A stretch of DNA of 64,000 nucleotides from Sulfurimonas sediminis (GTDB lineage: Bacteria > Campylobacterota > Campylobacteria > Campylobacterales > Sulfurimonadaceae). The translations under genes and the position numbers were made by a program. Shown here one piece after another: positions 26,608 to 35,527 of the stretch. The number at the start of each line of letters is the position of its first letter. The first letter of the stretch is position 1. Under the pieces are notes generated by a model, which had not been told where the DNA came from, ran no database searches, and saw nothing but the letters and a program-made list of their open reading frames with translations. The DNA is taken from positions 372,001 through 436,000 of the forward strand of contig NZ_CP041235.1 of NCBI RefSeq assembly GCF_014905115.1, in the 5' to 3' direction.

Positions 26608-27484
26608 GCTCTGGTAAATCTTCAAGCTTTGCACTTGTTACATTTTGAAACTGAGTGCGGTTAAACGTCTGTTGTCTTTTTGCAAGCTGGGCAGTGTGCG
26701 TGGAGATAAGCGAGAGCATGGTATCTTTGTCTGTCTTGCCGTCAAGATAATCTAAAACTTCCACAATTCCGATGGCACCCATGGCATGCGGTGCTCTTGT
26801 ATATTTTTGTTCCAAAAAACAGACCTCGTCAATAAGTCCAGTTTCGTACATCTTTTGTGTTCTTTTTTGGATGCGTTGGCGCAAAATGTCTCTTTCTGCA
26901 TCAATATTGTAAATCTGCAAATCTGTAATGACAGGCTTTGGAGGGTTTTGGTTAAACCATTGGCTTGGTGTGATGCCTGAAGCCTCATAAATCAAGAGTG
27001 CTTTTTCTATGCGGTATTTGTCACGCGGGGTTATTTTTTGCATATACTCTGCATCAATTTTTGTTAAAAAATCATACGATGCCTGCAAGTCCTGGAGTCT
27101 CTCCTTTACATGTAAGCGATGCTCTGCGCTAATGTCCGGCAAGGTTGAAAGCCCGTCAAGCAAAGATTTGAGGTAAAAAGAGGTACCGCCGACGATGATG
27201 AGGTTTTTGTTCTCTTCTTTACATGTAAGGCGTACTTTTTTATACAAATCTATAAAAATATCAACACTGAAATATTCATTGACAAAGAGTTCATTGATAC
27301 CGTAATGTTTGATTTGTGCAAGCTCTTCTTTGGATGGTTTTGCCGAGACGATATCTATCTCTTTGTAGATACTCAAAGAGTCTATGGAGAGAATGCAGGC
27401 ATTTGTATGCTGTGTAACGCTGATGGCCAAGTCACTTTTTCCAGAGGCAGTGGGTCCTATAATGGCAATCTGTTTGAAACTCAT
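26588..27484 (-). CDS. miaA: tRNA dimethylallyltransferase
   Basis: 298 residues. The P-loop is IIGPTASGKSDLA, followed by SIDSLSIYKEIDI and the tRNA-binding GGTSFYLKSLLDG; a later CFLEQKYTRAPHAMGAIGIVEV is typical of MiaA. It attaches dimethylallyl to A37 of tRNAs that read UNN codons. Its start overlaps the upstream coiled-coil lipoprotein stop by 4 bases. Two copies of TTACATGTAA lie inside this gene, about 113 bases apart and read in different frames. Confidence 0.95.
   Translation of the reverse strand: MSFKQIAIIGPTASGKSDLAISVTQHTNACILSIDSLSIYKEIDIVSAKPSKEELAQIKHYGINELFVNEYFSVDIFIDLYKKVRLTCKEENKNLIIVGGTSFYLKSLLDGLSTLPDISAEHRLHVKERLQDLQASYDFLTKIDAEYMQKITPRDKYRIEKALLIYEASGITPSQWFNQNPPKPVITDLQIYNIDAERDILRQRIQKRTQKMYETGLIDEVCFLEQKYTRAPHAMGAIGIVEVLDYLDGKTDKDTMLSLISTHTAQLAKRQQTFNRTQFQNVTSAKLEDLPELILNKF
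27106..27228. repeat. two TTACATGTAA palindromes within miaA
   Basis: Exact copies at 27106-27115 and 27219-27228. In miaA the first encodes L-H-V in frame and the second is read in another frame as L-T-C-K, so one amino-acid preference does not explain both. Other exact copies start at 8746, 11135, 36679, 39558, 43609, 46137, 54333 and 56243. Confidence 0.8.
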
Positions 27485-28152
27485 TTGTCTTGATCGATTA
27501 TTTGCGCGTCTTGCGTTGTTTCATCGCTGAGCAGTTTAGGTTCGTTTGTGGGTGAAATATTGCCACTGAGTGCTTTTATGAGCTCACTTTCCTGTTCTTT
27601 TCCCAGCTTGCCGCTGGCAACAGTGTCAATGATTTTTTCGGCTATACGCATTTTTGTCATGTTTTCCTGCTGATGAAAATATTTGTCGAGGTTGTCCTGA
27701 TAGGCCCTGAGTTTGTCATCATGTCTGCGTTTGAAATAGAGGTAAATAAAATAAGTGGCAATAACCAGTACAAAAAAGAGTATGAGTAAAAGATAGCGTT
27801 TTATCTCCATAGCATCCTGACGCTCCAAGTCACGCAGTTTTGCTTCAAATGCCTCTTTCTCTTTAGCCTGAGCTAAAAGCATTTTTTCTTTTTGGGCTGC
27901 TGCTTCGAGTTTTATTTTTTCGAGTAGCTGTGCTTTTTCCATTTTAGCCAGAGTAGTCTGTGCATTGATTTTTGCCAGCTCTTGCTCTTTTTGGGCATCT
28001 ATTTTTTTAAGTTGTACCTCTTTTGTATCGGCAATTTTTGCTTCAAACGCTTTTTTTTGTGCAAGCTGTTTTGCAGCAAGATCTTCTTTGGATTCAGTGA
28101 AATTACAGGCACTGAAAAAGAGGAACAGAAAAAGAAAAACAGTAAATTTCAT
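27481..28152 (-). CDS. putative lipoprotein with coiled coil and membrane helix
   Basis: 223 residues. The N-terminus has a lipobox-like end (FLFLFLFFSAC), then about 90 residues of heptad-like Lys/Glu/Ala/Gln-rich coiled coil (QKKAFEAKIADTKEVQLKKI onwards), a membrane helix at about 119-139 (YLLLILFFVLVIATYFIYLY), and a soluble C-terminal region rich in polar residues. A lipid anchor plus a transmembrane helix would place it in the inner membrane with the coiled coil in the periplasm. I do not recognise the family. It overlaps miaA by 4 bases. Confidence 0.65.
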   Translation of the reverse strand: MKFTVFLFLFLFFSACNFTESKEDLAAKQLAQKKAFEAKIADTKEVQLKKIDAQKEQELAKINAQTTLAKMEKAQLLEKIKLEAAAQKEKMLLAQAKEKEAFEAKLRDLERQDAMEIKRYLLLILFFVLVIATYFIYLYFKRRHDDKLRAYQDNLDKYFHQQENMTKMRIAEKIIDTVASGKLGKEQESELIKALSGNISPTNEPKLLSDETTQDAQIIDQDK

Positions 28153-28248
28153 AATTGGGCAAACCTTGTATTATTTTAGAGGGTAATTATAGCAAACTTA
28201 ATAACTTTGTAAAGCCTTATGGTGTAAACTCAAACAAAAAGATTTATT

Positions 28249-31200
28249 ATGAAACAGTACAATCATATATATAGAGGTTTGGATGGTTTTGACAGCTTTT
28301 TGCAAGAGGCAGCCATTGATGTAAATCAAAAAAATATTTTAATTCAACTGTTCAGCTCTTTGGAGTCAAAAGAGGCACTGCAAAAAACCGCTGCAGAGAT
28401 ATACGCGGTTTTTACAGATGCGGTACTCATCGGTGCTTCTGCTGCAGGAGAGATTGCCAACGGAGAGATGATAGACAGCAGTACGGTTGTCAGCATAACA
28501 CTTTTTGAAAAAACAACATTGCATGCATATTATGAAAGAAGAGAGGACTCTTATACACTCGGGCATTCTTTGTCAAAAAAGATTTTTGACAAAGAGACAA
28601 AATGTGTCATTACCTTTTTGGACGGTCTGCGGCATAACGGAGAGGAGTATCTTGAAGGACTCTCCTCTTGCAATTTCAATCATGCGGTCATTGCCGGAGG
28701 TATGGCTGCCGATATGCTTCATTTTCAACAGACCTATACAGTTTTTGAAGACAAAGTGTTTGACGGTGGTGCGGTATGTGTTGCTCTGCAAGGGAAAGCA
28801 CTGGAAGTGTTTCAGGATTATAATCTGGGTTGGAGAGCTGTCGGTCCGACGTTTATGATTACAAAATCCGAAGGCGCAAGAGTATATGAAATTGATAACC
28901 GTCCGGTTAAAGATGTGTATGCCGAAGTGCTTGGTGATTTTGCCGTGGACAATATGCCGGCTTCAACGATAGAATTTCCGCTTATCTGCCAGGAAAAAGA
29001 GATGCCTGTCGCAAGATCTATGCTGAGTGTGTTTGATGATGGAAGTCTATTGTACGGCGGTAATTTGGCGGAGGGAGAAGAGGTGCGTTTTGGTATAGGC
29101 AGCAGAACTCTTGTGAACCAGTATACTCTCAAAGAAGGCATACCGGATACAGACTCTTTGCAGGCCTGCTTTATCTACTCCTGTATTGCAAGAAAACAGT
29201 TTTTGGACAAAGAACTTGAGAAAATATTTCGATTGCTTGAAAACATTGCACCAACCAGCGGTTTTTTTACTTTTGGAGAGTTTTTCTTAAATGAAAAAAA
29301 AGCAAGACTGCTCAATATCACGACAACAATTCTGTTTTTGCGTGAAAAGGGGACCCAAACACGCAAGCATACATTGAATGAAAAAAGAAAACTGAAAAAC
29401 AGTTCTAAAACAGACAGTGCCCTTTTTAATCTGATTGACTATGTGACAACTGAACTCAAAGAAAAAGAGAGACACTTTAAAGCTTCAAAGTTTAAACTTG
29501 ACGAGTTTTTAAAAGCGCTTGACAGTGTTGTTATTATTTCAAGAACAGACACTCTGGGAAACATTACCTATGTGAATGAACGTTTTGAAGAGGTGAGCGG
29601 ATATAAAAAAGAAGAACTTATCGGTCAGTCACATAGTATTGTCCGTGATCCGAATGTGCCGGATGAGGTCTTTGCCGAGATGTGGAGAGCAATAAAAAAA
29701 GGAAATATCTGGCAGGGAGAGTTTGCCAACAGGGCAAAAAACGGCAGCAGTTACTATGTCAAAAGCTCTATTATTCCCATTCATGATGAAAATAATGAAA
29801 TTATAGAATATATGGCAATTCGTGAAGATGTAACCTCTTTGGTGGAGAGTAGAAAAAAGGCTGAAGCGGCCGAAACAGCACAGGCGATGTTTTTGGCAAA
29901 TATGAGTCATGAAATCAGAACACCGATGAACGGCATTTTGGGTTTTACGGAGCTGCTGAGTAAAACACGGCTGGATGCGACACAGGAAAAATATCTCAAT
30001 GTTATCAGCAGTTCGACAAAAACACTGCTCAATATTGTCAATGATATCTTAGACTCTTCAAAAATAACCAACAATAAAATCTCACTTGAAAAGGTGCCGT
30101 TGAATCCTTTTGTGGAATTTGCAACAACCTATGAACTGCTCAAATCAGTAGCAGATGAAAAAGGCCTGCAATATACACTTGAAATTGACAATGCCATCTC
30201 TGCATGTGTGTACAGTGATGCTACCCGTCTGCGACAGGTCATGATAAATCTGCTCTCAAATGCCATTAAATTTACTCCAGAATGCGGCACTGTGAAGTTC
30301 AGTATATCTTTGGTCAGTGAAACTGAGACACAGCAAAGAGTCCATTTCAGTATCAAAGACAGCGGTATTGGCATTGCGCAGGATAAACTCGAAGAGATAT
30401 TCAAGCCTTTTGCCCAGGCAGAAACATCGATAACAAGGAGATTCGGAGGAACAGGGCTGGGTTTAAGTATCAGTGCCGATCTGCTTCATGTATTTGGCAG
30501 TGAACTGCAGGTAGAGTCGGTTGAGGACAAAGGCAGCGAATTTTTCTTTTATTTGGATTTTGATCTGTGTAATGCAGAGGAAGAAACACTTCAAGAAGAG
30601 AATATATATGGAGAGTGTCAGGAAGAGGGGGTATGTGACAAGCTCTCTTTACATGTACTTGTTGCAGAAGATTATGAAATAAACAGAATGTTGATAGAAT
30701 CGATCTTTAAAAAATATATAAATGTGACACTCGAATTTGCACATAACGGGAAAGAGGCTGTCGACAAAGTGGCACAAAACGAGTATGATTTGGTTTTTAT
30801 GGATATAAATATGCCGGTGATGAATGGACTTGAAGCGACAAAACTTATACGCAAAGAACTGCAGTCTGATGTTGCCATTGTGGCACTGACGGCAAATGCC
30901 ATCAAAGGAGACCGTGAAAAATTTCTTGCCTGCGGTATGAATGAGTACCTGAGCAAGCCGATAGACAGTGCGGAACTCGAAACAATTTTGTCAAAATACT
31001 CAAAAAAACAAAGAGATGCCATACAGGTAGATATAGAAAAAATCTTACTGCAGGTAAATAAAAAAGTAGGTGTCAGCAAAGAGGTCGGATTAAAACTTTT
31101 GAAATTGTTTTTAGAGAGTCTGCATGAGCTTGTACCTCTTCTTGAAGATGCCTTTGTCAAAGAAGACAACAAGAAAATATATGAGACGGCACACAAAATA

Positions 31201-31362
31201 AAAGGTGCGGCAGGGGCACTTTTTCTTGAGGAACTCTATACCCTTATGCAAGAGACAGAAAAGAGTGCATTGGAAGAAAATGCTTTGGAACACAAAAACA
31301 AAATCGAAGTGCTTTATGAATATATTGAAGCATTTGAAACAGGAGTTGCACAATATCATTAA
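28249..31362 (+). CDS. FIST-PAS hybrid sensor histidine kinase with receiver and HPt
   Basis: 1037 residues, with no membrane segment. In order: FIST_N (about 30-225) and FIST_C (about 225-365) small-molecule-sensing domains; a PAS domain (about 415-520) of Aer type with GQSHSIVRDPNVPDEVFAEM; HisKA with phospho-acceptor H554 (MSHEIRTPMNGILGF); HATPase_c with NLLSNAIKF and FGGTGLGLSIS; a receiver with D852 (YDLVFMDINMPVMNGLEAT) and a later Lys in LSKPID; and a C-terminal HPt with H982 (ETAHKIKGAAG). The full phosphorelay is intact. No separate response regulator is adjacent, so the final output is elsewhere. The FIST ligand is probably a small molecule such as an amino acid (family knowledge). 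Confidence 0.92.
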   Translation: MKQYNHIYRGLDGFDSFLQEAAIDVNQKNILIQLFSSLESKEALQKTAAEIYAVFTDAVLIGASAAGEIANGEMIDSSTVVSITLFEKTTLHAYYERREDSYTLGHSLSKKIFDKETKCVITFLDGLRHNGEEYLEGLSSCNFNHAVIAGGMAADMLHFQQTYTVFEDKVFDGGAVCVALQGKALEVFQDYNLGWRAVGPTFMITKSEGARVYEIDNRPVKDVYAEVLGDFAVDNMPASTIEFPLICQEKEMPVARSMLSVFDDGSLLYGGNLAEGEEVRFGIGSRTLVNQYTLKEGIPDTDSLQACFIYSCIARKQFLDKELEKIFRLLENIAPTSGFFTFGEFFLNEKKARLLNITTTILFLREKGTQTRKHTLNEKRKLKNSSKTDSALFNLIDYVTTELKEKERHFKASKFKLDEFLKALDSVVIISRTDTLGNITYVNERFEEVSGYKKEELIGQSHSIVRDPNVPDEVFAEMWRAIKKGNIWQGEFANRAKNGSSYYVKSSIIPIHDENNEIIEYMAIREDVTSLVESRKKAEAAETAQAMFLANMSHEIRTPMNGILGFTELLSKTRLDATQEKYLNVISSSTKTLLNIVNDILDSSKITNNKISLEKVPLNPFVEFATTYELLKSVADEKGLQYTLEIDNAISACVYSDATRLRQVMINLLSNAIKFTPECGTVKFSISLVSETETQQRVHFSIKDSGIGIAQDKLEEIFKPFAQAETSITRRFGGTGLGLSISADLLHVFGSELQVESVEDKGSEFFFYLDFDLCNAEEETLQEENIYGECQEEGVCDKLSLHVLVAEDYEINRMLIESIFKKYINVTLEFAHNGKEAVDKVAQNEYDLVFMDINMPVMNGLEATKLIRKELQSDVAIVALTANAIKGDREKFLACGMNEYLSKPIDSAELETILSKYSKKQRDAIQVDIEKILLQVNKKVGVSKEVGLKLLKLFLESLHELVPLLEDAFVKEDNKKIYETAHKIKGAAGALFLEELYTLMQETEKSALEENALEHKNKIEVLYEYIEAFETGVAQYH

Positions 31363-31403
31363 AATTTAAATCACATTTGGGTAGAATATAGACAAATAGA
31401 GAG

Positions 31404-32276
31404 ATGAGGTTTGATTTGCAAAGAGTAATACAAAAAGCAAAAGATTTTAATGAACTTGTGATGTTTGAACACTCCATCTTTTCCCTGCCATTCATTTTTA
31501 TAGCGATGATAGTGGCAGCGGATGGTTGGTTTGGTTTATGGCTTTTGGTTCTTGGTGTTTTGGCAGCACTCAGTGCGAGAAACTTTGCGATGGGTGTGAA
31601 CCGTTATGCTGATCGTGATATTGATGCAAAAAATCCAAGAACAAGCAGCCGTCCGAATGTAGACGGCAGACTTGACAGGGGAAGCATACTTATATTTATA
31701 ATTGTCAATGCCCTTATTTTCATTGCCGTAGCCTATATGATAAATTCTCTTGCCTTTGCTCTGAGTATTCCTATTTTGATTGTTTTGGCAGCGTACTCCT
31801 ACTTTAAACGTTTCTCCTCTTTGGCACATGTGGTTTTGGGTGTAGCACTTGGACTGGCCCCGATTGCCGGAGTGGTTGCGGTCAATGCGGCGATACCTTT
31901 ATGGTCTGTCCTGCTCTCTTTGGGTGTCATTTTTTGGGTTGCAGGGTTTGATCTGCTCTATTCTTTACAGGATATAGATTTTGACAAAGAGAATGATTTG
32001 TACTCCATTCCGTCGCGTTACGGAGCAGAGGCAACACTCTTCATTTCTGCTCTTTTTCATGCCCTGGCTGTTTTGTTCTGGCTGCTTTTTGTATGGGCGG
32101 CAGATCTTGGCATGTTTGCATACGCAGCGGCTCTGGGCAGTGGTTTTGTACTTTATTATGAGCAAATGCTCGTACGAAAAGATTTTACAAAAATAGACCG
32201 TGCTTTTTTTACCGTCAACGGCTATCTGGGCATTGCCTTTTTAATTTTAATAATTATTGACAGGACACTCTCATGA
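31404..32276 (+). CDS. mqnP: UbiA-family prenyltransferase of menaquinone synthesis
   Basis: 290 residues with about eight membrane helices. The first prenyl-diphosphate/Mg motif is FAMGVNRYADRDIDAKNPRT (NxxxDxxxD) near residues 62-81; the second is YSLQDIDFDKENDLYS, a DxxxD-type site, near residues 190-205. The UbiA group next to futalosine-pathway genomes is MqnP, which prenylates 1,4-dihydroxy-6-naphthoate. mqnC at 18.5 kb supports this reading over ubiquinone synthesis. The ATG at 31404 is used; a TTG four codons later would fit GAGG better. The next gene overlaps by 4 bases. Confidence 0.87.
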   Translation: MRFDLQRVIQKAKDFNELVMFEHSIFSLPFIFIAMIVAADGWFGLWLLVLGVLAALSARNFAMGVNRYADRDIDAKNPRTSSRPNVDGRLDRGSILIFIIVNALIFIAVAYMINSLAFALSIPILIVLAAYSYFKRFSSLAHVVLGVALGLAPIAGVVAVNAAIPLWSVLLSLGVIFWVAGFDLLYSLQDIDFDKENDLYSIPSRYGAEATLFISALFHALAVLFWLLFVWAADLGMFAYAAALGSGFVLYYEQMLVRKDFTKIDRAFFTVNGYLGIAFLILIIIDRTLS

Positions 32277-32797
32277 ATAAACCCCGTTTAGTTCCCGCAC
32301 CGATTGCTATAGTTTTTTCAGAAGCTGATTTAAATAAAGACGCATATGAAAGAGAGTACCAGCAGCTGAGTGAAAGTGATGATGATCCGATTTCACAGTG
32401 GCTCAAGCTTGCAAAAGCCCGAGGTGAAACAGCAGAGAGCGATCCTGTCTTGTTGAACCTTATGGTGGAACTCCACCGAAAGATAGACGCTTTGGAGATG
32501 TTTTTAAAAAATGAAACACCAAAAAGGCTCTCTTTGACAAATGAAGCGCATATTCGCGCTATCGGATTTGAACATTTTGAACTCGAAGAACCTATGCTGC
32601 AAGAGGGCAAAGAGTATTATGGGCGCATTAGTATGCCGGTACATCCCAAACGTGATATCGGCGTGTTTTTTAAGGCACTTTCTCCAAATTTGGCACAGAT
32701 TGTCAGAATGCATGAGCGGGATGAAAAAGAGTGGGCTGCCTACCTGACTGCACGTGAGCGTATATTAATCCGCGAATCCAAAGAGAAAAAACAGTGA
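32273..32797 (+). CDS. conserved cytoplasmic protein, possibly PilZ-related
   Basis: 174 residues, soluble, overlapping mqnP and the next gene by 4 bases each. The N-terminal half is helical (DPISQWLKLAKARGETAESD, then LMVELHRKIDALEMFLK). The second half, RAIGFEHFELEEPMLQEGKE then YYGRISMPVHPKRDIGVFFK, has the strand pattern of atypical PilZ domains, but the c-di-GMP-binding RxxxR and D/NxSxxG motifs are missing. I cannot assign a function. The position in an envelope operon is the best clue. Confidence 0.6.
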   Translation: MNKPRLVPAPIAIVFSEADLNKDAYEREYQQLSESDDDPISQWLKLAKARGETAESDPVLLNLMVELHRKIDALEMFLKNETPKRLSLTNEAHIRAIGFEHFELEEPMLQEGKEYYGRISMPVHPKRDIGVFFKALSPNLAQIVRMHERDEKEWAAYLTARERILIRESKEKKQ

Positions 32798-33318
32798 ATT
32801 TGGATCAATTGAATTTCAATGTAGAATATCTGATTGTCATACTTGGTGCGATTATCCTCTATCTGCTCTATTATGTCTATACAAAAGATGCCGAGTATTC
32901 AAAAAACATTCGTTCAGTTGCTTCTGTAGTTGAAGATCTAAACAGAGAGTTTTATTATCTGAAAAAAAAACTTGATCAGACACAAAGCAGTATGAAAGAG
33001 AATTCACAAAGAATGAGTGATGAGGAAATTTATCAGGAAATAGAACGCAGTGTCTATGATATGGTGCATCCGCTCTCTTTGGCGATAAAGCAGTTACAAA
33101 ACAATATCAATATCATTGAACATGAAATACAAAACAAAATACTGCAGCTTGAAAGCGGTGTAAAGCAGATCTCTATTCCTGCATCTATTCACGGGAATGA
33201 TGATGAAAAAATTATATCTTTGTTTAAGCAGGGCATCTCGATTGAGACAATTTCCAAAGAACTGCACCTTTCCAAACCTGAAGTGGAATTTGTATTAAAA
33301 ATAAATAAGATAAAGTAG
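32794..33318 (+). CDS. membrane-anchored coiled-coil protein (DUF6115-like)
   Basis: 174 residues from a GTG that overlaps the previous stop. One N-terminal membrane helix (EYLIVILGAIILYLLYYVYT, about 11-30), then heptad-rich coiled coil (about 40-135), then a helix-turn-helix-like C-terminus (IISLFKQGISIETISKELHL, then SKPEVEFVLK). This plan recurs in Campylobacterota as DUF6115 (from memory, not checked). The role is unknown; it sits directly before ftsW and murG. Confidence 0.65.
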   Translation: MNLDQLNFNVEYLIVILGAIILYLLYYVYTKDAEYSKNIRSVASVVEDLNREFYYLKKKLDQTQSSMKENSQRMSDEEIYQEIERSVYDMVHPLSLAIKQLQNNINIIEHEIQNKILQLESGVKQISIPASIHGNDDEKIISLFKQGISIETISKELHLSKPEVEFVLKINKIK

Positions 33319-33325
33319 AGCAAGC

Positions 33326-34492
33326 GTGAACGCAGACAGAAAGCTTTTTACCCTCGTGTCACTTTTAATTGGCATAAGCATAGTCCTCTCATATACACTG
33401 ACGCCCTATACAACACTCTTATTTGGCGTGAATGAATTTCATTTTGCGATAAGACAGACTGTTTTTGGGCTCATGAGTCTGATCATAATTTTTGTGCTCT
33501 CGCAATTAGATCCTGAGAGATGGCTCAAACCCATAGGTTTCACTCTCTTTTTTGGTTCTCTGATTTTGATGATAGCCATGCCTTTTTTGCCTGAGAGTAT
33601 TGTTTCTGAAGTTGGCGGGGCAAAACGATGGATTAAAATAGCAGGTTTTTCTCTTGCACCGGTAGAGTTTTTCAAAGTCGGTTTTATCTATTTTCTGGCA
33701 TGGAGTTTCTCTCGAAAACTCGGGCATCATGACGGTATGGGACTGAGTGGTGAGTTTAAAAGATTTATGCCCTATGCTGTTATTTTTTTAGGAGCGATGT
33801 TTATCATAGCCTTTTTGCAAAAAGATTTGGGGCAGGTTGTTGTTCTTGGCGCTACTTTACTTTTTATGCTGATTTTTGCAGGGAGCAGTTTTCGGTTTTT
33901 CTTCTCTATCCTGGGTGTGATTTTTGGAGCAGTCATCCTCTTTATTGTAACGGCACATCACAGAATACTCAGAATAAAATCATGGTGGGCTTTGGCGCAA
34001 AACTCTGTTCTTGATCTTTTGCCTGATGCGATTGCCGATAAACTTCGGGTGCCTGTCGAAGTCGAACCATACCAGATAGGGCACTCTCTCAATGCCATAC
34101 ACAATGGCGGTTTTTTTGGTACAGGACTTGCAAACGGAACATTTAAACTCGGTTTTTTAAGTGAGGTACATACAGATTTTGTCTTGGCAGGACTTGCGGA
34201 AGAGTTTGGATTTTTTGGTGTTTTATGTGTAGTTGTTCTCTTTTTATGGATGATTCAGCGTATATTTAAAATAGCCAACAGAACCAAAGATACAAGTATA
34301 TATCTCTTTAGTATCGGCATCGGACTGATTCTCTCTTTTTCTTTTTTGGTAAATGCCTATGGAATAAGCGGTATAACGCCTATTAAAGGGATTTCTGTTC
34401 CTTTTCTCTCTTATGGCGGCTCGGCGATGCTTGGGGCTGCTTTTGGTGTTGGTATGGTCCTTATGGCATCTAAAAAAGCAAAAATGAATTAA
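33326..34492 (+). CDS. ftsW: FtsW/RodA/SpoVE family peptidoglycan polymerase
   Basis: 388 residues with about ten membrane helices. SEDS signatures are GGAKRWIKIAGFSLAPVEFF, FLQKDLGQVVVLG, HSLNAIHNGGFFGTGLANG, HTDFVLAGLAEEFGFFG and the C-terminal ISVPFLSYGGSAMLG. It polymerises glycan strands from lipid II at division. I favour FtsW over RodA because murG follows after 6 bases, as in many division clusters; this is inference. The start is GTG, 7 bases after the previous stop. Confidence 0.88.
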   Translation: MNADRKLFTLVSLLIGISIVLSYTLTPYTTLLFGVNEFHFAIRQTVFGLMSLIIIFVLSQLDPERWLKPIGFTLFFGSLILMIAMPFLPESIVSEVGGAKRWIKIAGFSLAPVEFFKVGFIYFLAWSFSRKLGHHDGMGLSGEFKRFMPYAVIFLGAMFIIAFLQKDLGQVVVLGATLLFMLIFAGSSFRFFFSILGVIFGAVILFIVTAHHRILRIKSWWALAQNSVLDLLPDAIADKLRVPVEVEPYQIGHSLNAIHNGGFFGTGLANGTFKLGFLSEVHTDFVLAGLAEEFGFFGVLCVVVLFLWMIQRIFKIANRTKDTSIYLFSIGIGLILSFSFLVNAYGISGITPIKGISVPFLSYGGSAMLGAAFGVGMVLMASKKAKMN

Positions 34493-34498
34493 GGAATA

Positions 34499-35527
34499 AT
34501 GAGCATGAAATTATGCATTACAGGTGGCGGAACGGGGGGACATTTGATGATAGCCGAGGCTTTGTCCGCAGCTGCTGTGGCAGAGGGGCATGAGGTGATT
34601 TTTGTCGGTTCTACTTCGGGACAGGATAGAAAATATTTTCAAAAATACAGTAATTTTTCAAATGTCTATTTTTTAGAAACAACAGGTGTTGTGAACAAAA
34701 AGGGTATTGCAAAAATAAACGCACTCTATAAGGTTTTTCAAGCTTTTTTGGAGGCAAGAAAGATTCTGAAAAAACATAAAATAGAAGCAGTTTACAGTGT
34801 CGGCGGATTTTCTGCGGCACCGGCGTCTTTTGCTTCTTTGAGCCTTTTTATACCGCTTTTTATTCATGAACAAAATTCGGTTGAGGGCAGACTCAACAGA
34901 CTTTTAAAAAAATATGCCAAAAGTTTTATTTCTGCCTATGACAAAAATTCCCCTGTAAAAGGGTATCCTGTCAAAGAGGTTTTTTATAAAAATGCCAGAT
35001 GCAGAGAGAAGCTGGAAACCATTATATTTTTAGGCGGTTCCCACGGGGCAAAGGCGATTAACGATTTGGCTTTACATGTAGCCTATAAGCTGCAAAAGAT
35101 GAATATTGCCATCATACACCAGGCCGGAGAAGCTGATTATGAAAGAGTCCGGCAGGAGTATGACAGACTTGGTGTTTCCGTTGAGCTGTATGGATTTACA
35201 AAAAATCTGCCGGAGTTGATTACCCGTGCCGATTTGGCGGTTTCGCGCGCAGGTGCTTCAACACTTTGGGAACTTACAGCAAACGGATGTCCTGCGTTTT
35301 TTGTTCCCTATCCGCATGCTGCAGGGGATCATCAGTATTATAATGCGCAGTTTCTCCTCAAAGATGATGTGGCATGGTGCGAACGCGAAGGGAAAAATTT
35401 GAAACCAAAACTGATCAAGGTTCTTAAAAATCCGCAACTCAAAGAAAAGAGTGAAAAACTCCTGCACTACACAAACGGGGATGTCGCACAGCAGATGGTT
35501 CAAGATCTCCAAAAGAAGATAAAATGA
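34499..35527 (+). CDS. murG: UDP-GlcNAc:lipid I N-acetylglucosaminyltransferase
   Basis: 342 residues. The N-terminal glycine loop is ITGGGTGGHLMIAEAL; the second is FLGGSHGAKAINDLAL; the donor site is VSRAGASTLWELTANGCPAF and PYPHAAGDHQYYNAQFL. It converts lipid I to lipid II at the inner membrane face, supplying the substrate of the FtsW encoded just upstream. AAGGAATA precedes the ATG. The stop overlaps the DedA gene by 4 bases. Confidence 0.95.
   Translation: MSMKLCITGGGTGGHLMIAEALSAAAVAEGHEVIFVGSTSGQDRKYFQKYSNFSNVYFLETTGVVNKKGIAKINALYKVFQAFLEARKILKKHKIEAVYSVGGFSAAPASFASLSLFIPLFIHEQNSVEGRLNRLLKKYAKSFISAYDKNSPVKGYPVKEVFYKNARCREKLETIIFLGGSHGAKAINDLALHVAYKLQKMNIAIIHQAGEADYERVRQEYDRLGVSVELYGFTKNLPELITRADLAVSRAGASTLWELTANGCPAFFVPYPHAAGDHQYYNAQFLLKDDVAWCEREGKNLKPKLIKVLKNPQLKEKSEKLLHYTNGDVAQQMVQDLQKKIK

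Noticed and set aside
30672-31196. Minus-strand frame of 174 codons under the hybrid kinase
   Set aside because: Opposite the receiver and HPt domains of a convincing kinase.
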